Shown here in pieces: positions 56,009 to 64,000 of a stretch of DNA of 64,000 bases. The stretch's first letter is position 1. Each line of letters opens with the position of its first letter. The position numbers were made by a program, and so were the translations under genes. Origin of the DNA: Lysobacterales bacterium (GTDB lineage: Bacteria; Pseudomonadota; Gammaproteobacteria; Xanthomonadales; Rhodanobacteraceae); the NCBI GenBank assembly GCA_016721015.1, contig JADKJL010000001.1, positions 496,001 to 560,000 of the forward strand. Reading direction: 5' to 3'. Below the pieces are notes generated by a model. The model was not told the origin of the DNA. It was given only the letters and a program-made list of their open reading frames with translations, and ran no database searches.

Positions 56009-56464
56009 ATGACAGCGATCAAGACAGGTTTTGCCGCCACCGCCCTGGCCTTGGCCATGGCAGCCGTATCCGCCCCGAGCGCCCAGGCCGCCGATGCGAA
56101 TCTCGATTGCACGATGCGCTTCAGCCTGACCGGCTGGTCGGCCATCTACAAGCATGCTGAAGGCACTGGCGTGGTCACCTGCGAGAACGGCCAGTCGATG
56201 CGCGTGAAGATCGAAGCCAAGGGCGCCGGCTTGACCGTCGGCAAGGCCCACATCGATGACGGCAAGGGCGAGTTCACCGACGTGCACAAGATGAGCGATG
56301 TCCTCGGCACCTATGCGCAGGGTGAAGCCACCGCCGCGGCCGGCAAGTCCGCCACCGCACAGGTGCTGACCAAGGGCAATGTGTCGCTGGCCCTGGCTGG
56401 CACGGGCGAGGGCGTCAATCTCGGCATCAGTTTTGGCGGCTTCACGATCAGCAAGGCCGAGTAA
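56009..56464 (+). CDS. Exported protein of unknown function
   Basis: A 151-residue protein with a clean signal peptide (AVSAPSAQA). The mature part is beta-rich and Gly/Ala-rich, with two Cys (LDCTMRFSL and VVTCENGQS) that could pair. AGGAG lies eight bases before the ATG. Family not recognised. A strong terminator follows it. Confidence 0.78.
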   Translation: MTAIKTGFAATALALAMAAVSAPSAQAADANLDCTMRFSLTGWSAIYKHAEGTGVVTCENGQSMRVKIEAKGAGLTVGKAHIDDGKGEFTDVHKMSDVLGTYAQGEATAAAGKSATAQVLTKGNVSLALAGTGEGVNLGISFGGFTISKAE

Positions 56465-56496
56465 GCCCCACGTTCCGGGTTTCAGGCTTGAAGCCA

Positions 56497-56527
56497 AGCC
56501 GCAGCATCACCGATGCTGCGGCTTTTT
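56497..56527 (+). terminator. Rho-independent terminator
   Basis: A perfect 12-bp stem (56497-56508 with 56512-56523) and three-base loop are followed by a T run. It lies 33 bases after the stop of the exported protein gene. Confidence 0.92.
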
Positions 56528-56607
56528 GATGGCCATGACTTTCGAACAGTACGCGCGAACGTGTGCTGCTGTAATGTCCGCTCTTCGTTGATTCGGGGAG
56601 TTGCCGC

Positions 56608-57939
56608 ATGAAAATGCTTCGCCGGCTGGTTGTTCTTGCCTTCTTCGCTTTCTTGGTTGTCTCGCCGTACGTCGCATTCGCCGCACCCGCTGCCGAACTG
56701 CCGCCCGGCCTGCAAATTCCCGACGCAGCCAGACCTGGGCCCGACTTCAATGTCGACAAGGCCACCGAGGCCTATCTGGACCTGCTCACGCCCGAACAGC
56801 GAGCGCAGTCGGACGCGTATTTCGAAGGCGGCTACTGGCTGCAACTCTGGGGATTGTTGTACGGCCTGGTGGTCGCCTGGATCCTGCTGGACAGCGGATT
56901 GTCACGCAAGATGCGCGACGTCGGTCGACGCGTCAGCAGCAGGCCCTGGTTGTACACAATGGTCTATGTTGCACAATGGCTGCTGATCGGCAGCCTGCTC
57001 GCGCTGCCGCTGTCAATTTACACAGACTTTTTTCGCGAGCACGCCTACGGCCTGGCCACGCAGAGTTTCGGCGACTGGTCGCTGGATCAGCTTAAGGAAC
57101 TGGCGATCAGCCTGATCATCATGCCGCTCGTGATTGCCCTGCTCTATGCTGCTGTGCGCAAGACCGGCGCACGCTGGTGGATCTGGGCCACCGGCGGTGC
57201 CTTCGCGCTGATCCTGTTCTTCATGATGATCGCGCCGGTGTTTCTCGATCCGGTCTTCAACGACTACAAGCCGTTGCGCCAGGGTGACGTACGCGAACAG
57301 GTGTTGTCGCTGGCGCGCGCGAACATGATTCCAGACAACAATGTGGTCGAGTTCGATGCCTCGAAGCAGACCACGCGAATCAGCGCCAATGTGTCGGGCT
57401 TCCTTGGCACGACACGGGTCGCGCTCAACGACAACCTGCTCGATCGCACGTCGAAGCCCGAGATCCTGGCCGTGCTCGGCCACGAAATGGGCCACTACGT
57501 GCTCAACCATGGCCTGCGCCTGGTCATCTACATGACCCTGATCCTCGGCCTCGGTTTCTGGGTAGTGCATCGTCTGTTCGATGGCGCCCTGGTCCGCTGG
57601 GGCCCGCGCTTCGGCCTCGAAGGCCGCGCCGATCCGGCGGCCTTGCCCCTGGCCATGGCGATCCTCTCGCTGTTTTTCTTCTTCGCCACGCCGCTGACCA
57701 ATTCGGTGGTGCGCCAGGCCGAGGCCGAGGCAGATGCATTCGGCCTCAATGCCGCACGTGAGCCCAACGGTTTCGCCATGGCCGCGATGCGCTTGTCGAC
57801 CTATCGCAAGATCAAGCCAGGAGCACTCGAGGAAATCATCTTCTACGATCATCCCAGCGGTTACGCGCGCGTGCACCGCTCGATGATCTGGCTCAAGGAG
57901 CATCCGGGCTTTAGGAGCGGGAGCGGGAGTGGGGAGTAG
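56608..57939 (+). CDS. Ste24-like M48 membrane metallopeptidase
   Basis: A 443-residue zinc peptidase. Several membrane segments flank the catalytic LGHEMGHYVLNH (HExxH near residue 292), and the third ligand lies in RQAEAEADAFGL. The N-terminus has a signal-like hydrophobic segment. The arrangement matches CAAX prenyl protease 1/Ste24 homologues, which act in bacterial envelope quality control. The last nine residues (RSGSGSGE) are encoded by the heptad repeat array, and its stop codon TAG lies inside the array, so the native C-terminus may have been altered by repeat growth. Confidence 0.9.
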   Translation: MKMLRRLVVLAFFAFLVVSPYVAFAAPAAELPPGLQIPDAARPGPDFNVDKATEAYLDLLTPEQRAQSDAYFEGGYWLQLWGLLYGLVVAWILLDSGLSRKMRDVGRRVSSRPWLYTMVYVAQWLLIGSLLALPLSIYTDFFREHAYGLATQSFGDWSLDQLKELAISLIIMPLVIALLYAAVRKTGARWWIWATGGAFALILFFMMIAPVFLDPVFNDYKPLRQGDVREQVLSLARANMIPDNNVVEFDASKQTTRISANVSGFLGTTRVALNDNLLDRTSKPEILAVLGHEMGHYVLNHGLRLVIYMTLILGLGFWVVHRLFDGALVRWGPRFGLEGRADPAALPLAMAILSLFFFFATPLTNSVVRQAEAEADAFGLNAAREPNGFAMAAMRLSTYRKIKPGALEEIIFYDHPSGYARVHRSMIWLKEHPGFRSGSGSGE

Positions 57940-58020
57940 GGAGTGGGTTAGCGGTGAGCGGTTAGCGGGATCGGCGGGCCGGTACATGTCAGCGGGGAAG
58001 CCGTGAGCGGTTAGCGGGAA
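57912..58020. repeat. G-rich heptad array (arm 1) at the 3' end of the M48 gene
   Basis: Units GGGAGTG/GGGGAGT and TGAGCGG/TTAGCGG are repeated imperfectly from inside the last codons of the M48 gene to about 58020. The complementary C-rich array follows at about 58110-58340, so the two could pair. Confidence 0.85.
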
Positions 58021-58109
58021 AGGCAGTTCAGGCAGATTCTTTTTTTTCGTCACGAAAACCGGAAATCGTGGTTGACAGAGTGTTCATGGGCCCGATGCTC
58101 TTCCCCCTC

Positions 58110-58340
58110 CCCCTCACCCCTCACCCCTCACCCCTCACCCCTCACCGCTCACCGCTCACCGCTCACCGCTCACCGCTCACCGCTCCTTGCGCACCGCTCA
58201 CAGACTCAGCTCGCGCTGCAGCCGCTCCCACAGCTGGCCCTGATCTGTCAACAGGGCACCGCAAAGCGCAAGCTCCCGCTCACCGCTCACCGCTCACCGC
58301 TTTTCCAACTCCCCACTCCCCACTCCCCACTCCCGCTCTG
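58110..58340. repeat. C-rich heptad arrays CACCCCT, CACCGCT and ACTCCCC (arm 2)
   Basis: About five CACCCCT units run into about six CACCGCT units (58113-58185); about 80 bases of unrelated sequence follow, then three CACCGCT and four ACTCCCC units (58277-58336). Units of seven bases cycle through all frames, giving artificial peptides such as SPLTAHR on this strand. The array ends about 60 bases before the DUF2884 gene. Confidence 0.88.
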
Positions 58341-58401
58341 TATAAACCTTCCCGAGAAACCCGGCATCGAAGAATCGAATCCATCATCTCGAGGTTGCAC
58401 C

Positions 58402-59172
58402 ATGAAGATCCGCTCACTTGTCAGCCTGATCGCAGTCGCGCTCGCGCTGAGCGTCAGCACCGCGAATGCCAAGATCGACCTCGACAGTGACCACTGCGAT
58501 GTCAACAGCAACTATTCCACGAAGATCGATGCACGGCGGATTTCGTTCACCGAGGACACGACACACCGCGTCGTGACCTTGTTGCCGGGTGGCGTGATCG
58601 AGGTCGATGGTCATGCCCTGGCACTCAATGCCGAGGATCGCGAGCATGCGCGTGAACTTGAGCACGCGATCCGCGCGATCATCCCCGAGGCCAAGGCGCT
58701 AGCGGTCGATGCCGTGGCGATCGCCTTTGAAGCGGTCGGCCATGTCTCAACCGCATTCGCCAGCGATGCGCACCAGGCGCGTGAGAGTGCCGAGCGCATC
58801 GCGCGCACGGCCAATGAACTGAAGCGCTCGATCAATGCGCGCGATGACTGGGGTCCGCGCTCGGAACATGAAATCAATCGATTGATCGAAGGTTCGGTCG
58901 GATCGCTGATCGGCGAGATGGTCGGCAATATCACGGCCCAGGCGATCAAGGTTGCGCTGAGCGGCGATGAGGCGGCTGTCGCCGAGCTGGAAGCGCGTGC
59001 GGGGTCGATCGAAAAGAATGTCGAGAAGGCTGTCGAAAAGCGCGCCAAGGAGCTGGAGGTTCGCGCCGACGCGCTGTGCCAGCGTGCGCACGAGCTCGAT
59101 CGCATCGAGTCGAGGATCAGCGCGCGCCTGCCGGATGGTTCCGCACTCGATTTGATCCAGGTCAAACGCTGA
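58402..59172 (+). CDS. DUF2884/YggN family periplasmic protein
   Basis: A 256-residue protein with a signal peptide (VALALSVSTANA). The mature N-terminus has HCDVNSNYSTKIDARRISFT, followed by a HRVVTLLPGGVIEVDGHALA block and a long helical region, as in YggN. The C-terminus is coiled-coil-like (SIEKNVEKAVEKRAKELEVR). The function is unknown. The frame is open for 110 codons upstream through the repeat arrays, but the signal peptide fixes the start here. Confidence 0.88.
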   Translation: MKIRSLVSLIAVALALSVSTANAKIDLDSDHCDVNSNYSTKIDARRISFTEDTTHRVVTLLPGGVIEVDGHALALNAEDREHARELEHAIRAIIPEAKALAVDAVAIAFEAVGHVSTAFASDAHQARESAERIARTANELKRSINARDDWGPRSEHEINRLIEGSVGSLIGEMVGNITAQAIKVALSGDEAAVAELEARAGSIEKNVEKAVEKRAKELEVRADALCQRAHELDRIESRISARLPDGSALDLIQVKR

Positions 59173-59178
59173 TCGACA

Positions 59179-61590
59179 CTATGGCGAAGTCGATTTGCGC
59201 GAACGCCATTCGGCTTCCTGCTTCGGCTTCGCCCAGGCCTGGTAGAGCGCGATGAAGGTGTCGACGACATCCTGGCGGCGGGGATGGGTCGGACCATAGC
59301 CATCAGCCTTGCTCAGCACGTTCCAGGCGAGATTGAGCTCTGCTTCGGCTTCCGGATATTTCTTTTCGGCAACGAAAACCGTGGCCAGTTCGCGATGCAT
59401 GATGCCGCGGAAGGCATTGTCCGCCCAGACCTTGTCGGCAGATTTCACGGCGATGCGGCCGTGCGCTTCCGCAGCGTTCAAGTCTCCGCTGTCTCGCAGC
59501 AACACTGAGAGGTTGGATTCGGCGATGACCGTGGTCGGGTTTTCCGCACCATAGAGCTTCTGTGCCAGTGCCACCGAGCGCTCGTAGTATGGGCGAGCCT
59601 CCTCGTTTCGACCTTGCTGGCGAATGGCGCCCCCCAGGTTGCTGATCAGGCGCAGGGTGACCGGATGGTCCTTGCCAAACTGATGCTCGATGATCGGCAG
59701 TTCCGGTGCCAGCAGTTTTTCCGCGTCGGCAAAGCGCTTCTGTTCAAGCGCGATGATGGCCAAACCATTGACCGCACCAAACGTGTTGGAGTGCTCCTCG
59801 CCGTAGCGGGCACGGTAACGGCCAAGCAGTTCCTCAAGCAGTGTCCGTGCTTCATCGAGATGATTGGTGTCGATTTCGACATCGGTGAGATCGTCCAGCG
59901 TGTTGAGGACATCATCGCTGTCATTGCCGAACAGTTGCCTCTGCAAGGCGAGCACACGATGGAAGCGTTCGAGTGCCAATTCCGGTTTGCCGGCGGCCGC
60001 CTCGATACCGGCGAGTGTCGATTCGACACTGAGGCGATCGCGATCATTGACTGGCAATGATTCGACCTCGGCAAACGCCGCTTGCGCGGCAACCAGGGCA
60101 TCGGCCAATTGACCCTGGTTTTCGCGATTGACCGCCGCACGGGCCGCCATGCGCGCGATCTCGCCGCGCGGCAGTCCAGCCGCGCGCGCGGCGTCGATGG
60201 CTGCATCGAAATGAACCCGGGCCGGCTCGTAGTCCCCGAGCGACGCGTAGCTGCCAGCGATCGTGCGCTCGATCTCCGCACGCACATCGGGCTCGTCGGC
60301 GAGTTCATCGCCCACGCGTTTCGCGGCTGAATCGAGGATCACATGCATGAGCGTGTTGTCCATGCCGCGGGCGCGATCCGGATCGATGCCGGCCAGCATC
60401 GTACGCACGAACTGCGCCACGCGATCCGCCTTCACCGCTTCGGCATGGGCCACCATCGCTGATTGGCGCGCTTCGCGAAGGCCATGCAATGCAACGGCTG
60501 CGCCGACCAGCAACGCGACAAGGATCAGGCTGGCTGCGGCGATGCCGAGGCGATGCCTGGCAATGAACGAACGCGTCCGATAGCCGCGTGTCTGCGGCAT
60601 CGCGCTGACCGGGCGTCGCTCGCGATAACGCTCAAGATCTTCCGCCAGCGCGGTGGCCGAGTCATAGCGATCAATCCGGTCCGCGGCCAGCGCCTTGCGC
60701 AGGATCGCGCGAAGTTCGGCGGGCAAGCTGCGCGCCGCGAGGAGCAGGCTTTGCGCGGCTGTTCCGGAATCGTCCGGACTGGCATCGCTGGCCAGTGCGG
60801 TAAGCAGGGTCGCGTTCGCTGCACGGGTTGAATGATGCGCATCGAGGGTCAAGCTGTCGGCATCCACGCCGGTCAGGATCTCGCAGAGCATGACGCCCAG
60901 CGAATAGACGTCGCTGCGGGTGTCGATGTTGCGGCCGCGCAGACCGGCTTGTTCCGGACTCATGTAGATGGCGGTGCCGGCGCGTGCGGCATGTGCGGTG
61001 GAAACGGCTCCGTCCTTGCTCGAATCCCCGCCCACGGCAATGCCGAAATCAATGATCTTCGGCATCGGCGTGCCGTCGATGTCACGCACCAGCACGTTGC
61101 CCGGTTTCAGGTCGCGATGGATGACGCCTTTCTGGTGCGCATGCTGGACACCCTGGCACATGCGGATGAACAGCGCGATGCGTGCGTCGCGATCCAGGAC
61201 ATGCGTCTTGCAGTAGTCGGTGACGGCGGCGCCTTCGACATATTCCATCGCGATATACGCGTGGCCGTCGTCAGTGCTGCCGGCATCGAAGATCTGCGCG
61301 ATAGCCGGATGCTGCATTTGCGCAAGCGCCTGGCGCTCGACCTCGAACCATGCCAGCGCCAATGGACTGGCAATCTGTGCGCGGATCAGCTTCAGGGCAA
61401 CGTCGCGATGGACCGGCGCGGTCTGTTCGGCCAGATACACCTGACCCATGCCACCTTCGCCGAGTGACCGGCGAATGCGGTAGTCGCCAATGCGCGTACC
61501 CGCAGCGAGCGAACCGGCGCCGCCCTCGACGGTCGCGATGCCATCAATTTCGGTCGCGGCGGTGGCTGAGGGCTCCTTGCCATTGTTCAT
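59179..61590 (-). CDS. Transmembrane Ser/Thr protein kinase with TPR-like C-terminus
   Basis: An 803-residue Hanks-type kinase. Motifs: GEGGMGQVYLAE (P-loop), VALKLIRAQ (Lys), HRDLKPGNVLV (catalytic loop), IIDFGIAV (DFG) and MSPEQAG. One membrane segment lies at about residue 350 (IAAASLILVALLVGAAVAL). The rest is TPR-like (YASLGDYEPARVHFDAAIDA, LPIIEHQFGKDHPVTLRLIS) and probably extracytoplasmic. It likely senses an envelope signal. It converges with the DUF2884 gene. A heptad array with a poly-T run lies just upstream of its start. Confidence 0.93.
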   Translation of the reverse strand: MNNGKEPSATAATEIDGIATVEGGAGSLAAGTRIGDYRIRRSLGEGGMGQVYLAEQTAPVHRDVALKLIRAQIASPLALAWFEVERQALAQMQHPAIAQIFDAGSTDDGHAYIAMEYVEGAAVTDYCKTHVLDRDARIALFIRMCQGVQHAHQKGVIHRDLKPGNVLVRDIDGTPMPKIIDFGIAVGGDSSKDGAVSTAHAARAGTAIYMSPEQAGLRGRNIDTRSDVYSLGVMLCEILTGVDADSLTLDAHHSTRAANATLLTALASDASPDDSGTAAQSLLLAARSLPAELRAILRKALAADRIDRYDSATALAEDLERYRERRPVSAMPQTRGYRTRSFIARHRLGIAAASLILVALLVGAAVALHGLREARQSAMVAHAEAVKADRVAQFVRTMLAGIDPDRARGMDNTLMHVILDSAAKRVGDELADEPDVRAEIERTIAGSYASLGDYEPARVHFDAAIDAARAAGLPRGEIARMAARAAVNRENQGQLADALVAAQAAFAEVESLPVNDRDRLSVESTLAGIEAAAGKPELALERFHRVLALQRQLFGNDSDDVLNTLDDLTDVEIDTNHLDEARTLLEELLGRYRARYGEEHSNTFGAVNGLAIIALEQKRFADAEKLLAPELPIIEHQFGKDHPVTLRLISNLGGAIRQQGRNEEARPYYERSVALAQKLYGAENPTTVIAESNLSVLLRDSGDLNAAEAHGRIAVKSADKVWADNAFRGIMHRELATVFVAEKKYPEAEAELNLAWNVLSKADGYGPTHPRRQDVVDTFIALYQAWAKPKQEAEWRSRKSTSP

Positions 61591-61643
61591 CCTGAACCCC
61601 CTGGTTTAAAAAAAAGGAGTAAGCGGGAAAGCGGTGAGCGGTC

Positions 61644-61777
61644 AGTGGGGAGTGGGGAGTGGGGAGTGGGAACATCGTGGCAGCTCTTGATTTGCCGTAA
61701 ACAACTAGCAGGTTTTTTTCGATATCCGCAAATTTACTTGAACCGCTTTTCCCACTCCCCACTCCCCACTCCCCACT
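61644..61777. repeat. Heptad inverted repeat between the kinase and glyoxalase genes
   Basis: A 27-bp arm of AGTGGGG units (61644-61670) pairs perfectly with ACTCCCC units at 61751-61777 across an 80-base loop. TGAGCGG-type units flank the first arm at about 61622-61640. The outer end of the second arm runs on with CGCTCCCCGC to 61790 and touches the stop codon of the glyoxalase-family gene. Confidence 0.9.
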
Positions 61778-61792
61778 CCCCGCTCCCCGCAA

Positions 61793-62215
61793 TCACCAAA
61801 CCCCCGTATTCGGCATCGACAGCCAAGGTTCGCAAGGTTGCAGCGCGTCGCCTTTCTGCAGCAGTTCGATCGAGATCAGATCTGGCGACCGCACAAAGGC
61901 CATGTGGCCGTCACGTGGCGGACGGTTGATGGTCACTCCGGCGTCCATCAGGCGCTGGCAGGTGGCATGGATGTCATCGACCGCGAAGGCGAGATGACCG
62001 AAGTTGCGTGCGCTGCCGTAGTCCTCGGCATCCCAGTTCCAGGTCAGCTCGATCTGGCCGCGCGATTCATCGCCCGGGGCGGCGAGAAAGACCAGCGTGA
62101 AGCGCCCCTTCGCGTGCTCGCGTCGCGATACCTCGGCGAGGCCCAGGTGTGTGCAGTAGAACTCCAGCGAAGCTTCAAGATCGCGAACCCGGACCATGCT
62201 GTGCAGGAATTTCAT
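61793..62215 (-). CDS. Glyoxalase I-like VOC family protein
   Basis: A 140-residue protein. It has the two half-domain pattern of VOC enzymes: HSMVRVRDLEASLEFYCTHL, VFLAAPGDESRGQIELTWNW, FGHLAFAVDDIH and LISIELLQ. His and Glu residues in these blocks are where lactoylglutathione lyase holds its metal. It should detoxify methylglyoxal with glutathione, but substrate is inferred. The start MKFLHS at 62215 has CGGAG upstream. A GST gene lies 40 bases upstream on the same strand, so the two may be cotranscribed. Confidence 0.9.
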   Translation of the reverse strand: MKFLHSMVRVRDLEASLEFYCTHLGLAEVSRREHAKGRFTLVFLAAPGDESRGQIELTWNWDAEDYGSARNFGHLAFAVDDIHATCQRLMDAGVTINRPPRDGHMAFVRSPDLISIELLQKGDALQPCEPWLSMPNTGVW

Positions 62216-62255
62216 TGGATACTCCGTGATGAGTGGCAATGCCGATTCGATCCGC

Positions 62256-62888
62256 TCACGCCCATTCGGTCAGCTCCTCGACCGCGTAGACGCGCTTCCA
62301 CGATGGTCGCGCCTTGATGCGTTCGGCGAGTGCCTTGATCGCCGGCCAGCGATCGGCCGGCTTCGGCATGTTGCGCGACCAGCGCATCAGCATCGTCGCG
62401 TAAAGATCGAGCAGGCTGAAATCATTACCCAGCATGTATGGCCCCTGCGCGGCGAGGTGAGCGTCGAGCCGATCCCAGGCCGCTTCAATCCGGCGTCGGG
62501 CAAAATCGCGCATCACTTCGGCCTGGTCGTCCGGACCGAAATCGGTCGGATAGAACCACTGGCGGAATGCCGGTTGCACGGTGTTGGCCAGATGCAGCAC
62601 CCATTGCAGATAAAGGCCGCGATTGACGGCTCCCGAAGTCGGCGCAAGTCCCTTGTCGGGATGTCGCTCGCCAAGCAGCAAAAGCAGGGCCGCGCATTCG
62701 TAGACCGGCGCACCATCGATGATCAGGGTTGGCACGACGCCATTCGGATTCAGGCGCAGGTATTCCGGATCCTTCTGCGCATTCGAATCGAAATCAACCC
62801 GACGCAGTTCATGCGGCAGTTCGAGCTCGAGCATGGCGAGATGGACGACCATGCTGGCCGAACCGGGCGAGTAGTAGAGGGTAAGCAT
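62256..62888 (-). CDS. Glutathione S-transferase family protein
   Basis: A 210-residue protein with the GST thioredoxin-like N-domain (LTLYYSPGSASMVVHLAML, NPNGVVPTLIIDG with the cis-Pro, YECAALLLLLGERHP) and the all-helical C-domain (YMLGNDFSLLDLYATMLMRW). It conjugates or isomerises with glutathione. AAGGA precedes the ATG. It is upstream of the glyoxalase-family gene in the same direction, so a common response to electrophiles is plausible. Confidence 0.93.
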   Translation of the reverse strand: MLTLYYSPGSASMVVHLAMLELELPHELRRVDFDSNAQKDPEYLRLNPNGVVPTLIIDGAPVYECAALLLLLGERHPDKGLAPTSGAVNRGLYLQWVLHLANTVQPAFRQWFYPTDFGPDDQAEVMRDFARRRIEAAWDRLDAHLAAQGPYMLGNDFSLLDLYATMLMRWSRNMPKPADRWPAIKALAERIKARPSWKRVYAVEELTEWA

Positions 62889-62951
62889 GCGGGATCCTTG
62901 GGGTGGAGAGTGGATTTGCCAGGCTGTTTTTTGGTCGTTTGTGGTCTCCGG

Positions 62952-64000
62952 TCAAAGTGCGCCGGGACCATTCCTGCCTTGATCACTGACCTCGCGTTTC
63001 GGCTTTGGTGCTGGCTTGATGCTGACGGCGCGAAACAGCGCATCGGCGTCGTACAGGCGATCGCCGCGAATGGTCGTGCGTACCTTGCGGATATCGGCCA
63101 TGTTGATGGTCGGGTCGCCGTCGACGAGGATCAGGTCGGCGACATAGCCCGGCGCGACGCGACCATAGTCATCCTCGCGTTTCATCACCTCGGCACTGCC
63201 GCTGGTGGCGATGCGCAACACCTCGATCGGCGGAATGCCGGCCTCGACATACAGTTCCAGTTCGCGTGGCAGGGTCAAACCGGCCAGGTTGTCGGTGCCG
63301 GCCACGATATGCACGCCGCTGCGATGGAGCACGCCGACCATGTTGACCATGTTCTGGTAGGAGTCGCGAAACAGCGCCTGCTGGCCCGGCTTCATCTCGA
63401 GGCCGCCCGCACCGGAACGGATCTGGCGCTGCCAGGTTGTCGGAAAGCGGTCGACGATCGCGGCAAAGCCGGGCCCCGGCACGCCAGGTCGCCCCAGGAA
63501 CATGTCCTCGAACGTGCCGACCGTCGGGTCGACAACGATCTGCCGATCCTTCAGCAACTGGATGAAGTCGCGCACCGGCGGCGAGCTGAGATCGAGCGCC
63601 GCGCCATATTCGGCGACCGCGGTGAATCGCGCCGGCGTGCGCGTGTCCTGCACCTTGTCGAACATGAAGTTGAGAAACAGCATGTTGACGTGCTGGATCT
63701 CGTCCGCACCGTTCTCGACGAACTGGCGCGCGGTCATGTAGGCAGGCACATGGCCGCTGACGCGCATGCCCTGTTCGTGCGCCGCCTTGGCGATGATCGG
63801 CATCAGTTCGGGTTTGACCGAGCTGTAGATCTTGATCTGCTCGTGGCCGGTTTCCTTGTACATCTTGACCGCGTCGAGCGCTTCCTGCTCGGTATCGACG
63901 AGCACCTTGGTCGGTCCGGCGAACGGTCCCTTTCCATCGATGATGCCGGCACGGATGATGCGCGGACCGATGTCCTTGCCGGCCTCGATGCCGTCGATCA
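62952..64000 (-). CDS. Amidohydrolase family protein, 5' partial
   Basis: The frame is open to the window edge, so the N-terminus is missing. Visible parts include ALDAVKMYKETGHEQIKIYS, GMRVSGHVPAYMTARQFVEN (His metal-site region), GTDNLAGLTLPRELELYVEA and VAPGYVADLILVDGDPTINM near the C-terminus, all typical of imidazolonepropionase-like amidohydrolases. It ends with a basic tail. The carboxyl domain resembles that of the PD40/amidohydrolase gene at 20750, but there is no propeller in the part seen. Confidence 0.88.
   Translation of the reverse strand, partial: IDGIEAGKDIGPRIIRAGIIDGKGPFAGPTKVLVDTEQEALDAVKMYKETGHEQIKIYSSVKPELMPIIAKAAHEQGMRVSGHVPAYMTARQFVENGADEIQHVNMLFLNFMFDKVQDTRTPARFTAVAEYGAALDLSSPPVRDFIQLLKDRQIVVDPTVGTFEDMFLGRPGVPGPGFAAIVDRFPTTWQRQIRSGAGGLEMKPGQQALFRDSYQNMVNMVGVLHRSGVHIVAGTDNLAGLTLPRELELYVEAGIPPIEVLRIATSGSAEVMKREDDYGRVAPGYVADLILVDGDPTINMADIRKVRTTIRGDRLYDADALFRAVSIKPAPKPKREVSDQGRNGPGAL

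Noticed and set aside
58072..58401. A 110-codon upstream extension of the DUF2884 gene through the heptad arrays.
   Set aside because: Its residues are repeat-encoded (SPLTAHR type), and a signal peptide with its own ATG at 58402 marks the true start.

Overview
The window is a high-GC stretch packed with bacterial genes. It opens inside an ABC-F ATPase gene and closes inside an amidohydrolase gene. The gene set suggests a gammaproteobacterium of the Lysobacterales (Xanthomonadales), probably near Rhodanobacteraceae/Lysobacteraceae. Pointers are FabV-type enoyl-ACP reductase, a TonB-dependent receptor ending in Phe, a secreted protein with a C-terminal DGFE motif, a PHA-granule phasin, REP-like palindromes and heptanucleotide arrays. 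The placement is inference from gene content; no rRNA or tRNA gene was seen.

Layout. 0-8 kb: ABC-F ATPase, PEP carboxylase (3' end damaged by long G runs) and a divergent pair of peptide transporters (OPT and POT). 8-10.2 kb: arsenic operon arsR-arsC-acr3 on the minus strand, bordered by a 31-bp inverted repeat. 10.7-17.3 kb: secreted Ig/beta-helix protein, TonB-dependent receptor, DUF427 protein and a short-chain dehydrogenase. 17.3-19.0 kb: two type II toxin-antitoxin modules, both with broken toxin genes, then fabV. 20.5-31.5 kb: a REP-like array, a large PD40/amidohydrolase protein, small membrane and exported proteins, YkvA-like protein, and a minus-strand cluster parA-like, sixA, yceI-like and phospholipase D-like lipoprotein. 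31.6-37.7 kb: heavy-metal RND efflux system (small metal-associated protein, CzcC-, CzcB- and CzcA-like), convergent with dinB.

39-50.2 kb: small exported proteins and a CsbD-like protein, then the high-affinity potassium system kdpFABCDE preceded by a TorF-like putative porin; the 30-codon kdpF is easy to miss. 50.6-53.9 kb: an overlapping helicase/exonuclease pair matching Bacillus MrfA/MrfB (YprA/YprB). 54-57.9 kb: ferritin-like protein, phasin, hypoxanthine/uracil-DNA glycosylase family protein, exported protein and a Ste24-like membrane metallopeptidase. 57.9-64 kb: two mosaics of 7-bp repeats at gene 3' ends, a DUF2884/YggN protein, a Ser/Thr kinase with a TPR-like C-terminal region, a glyoxalase-family protein, a glutathione S-transferase and a partial amidohydrolase.

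Most of the region is housekeeping and stress-response chromosome: metal and arsenic efflux, potassium uptake, DNA repair and peptide import. The least explained features are the heptad arrays that abut stop codons, the two adjacent decayed toxin-antitoxin modules with a clean operator palindrome, the porin linked to kdp, and the G-run anomaly at the end of ppc. No CRISPR array, prophage or intact insertion sequence was recognised.
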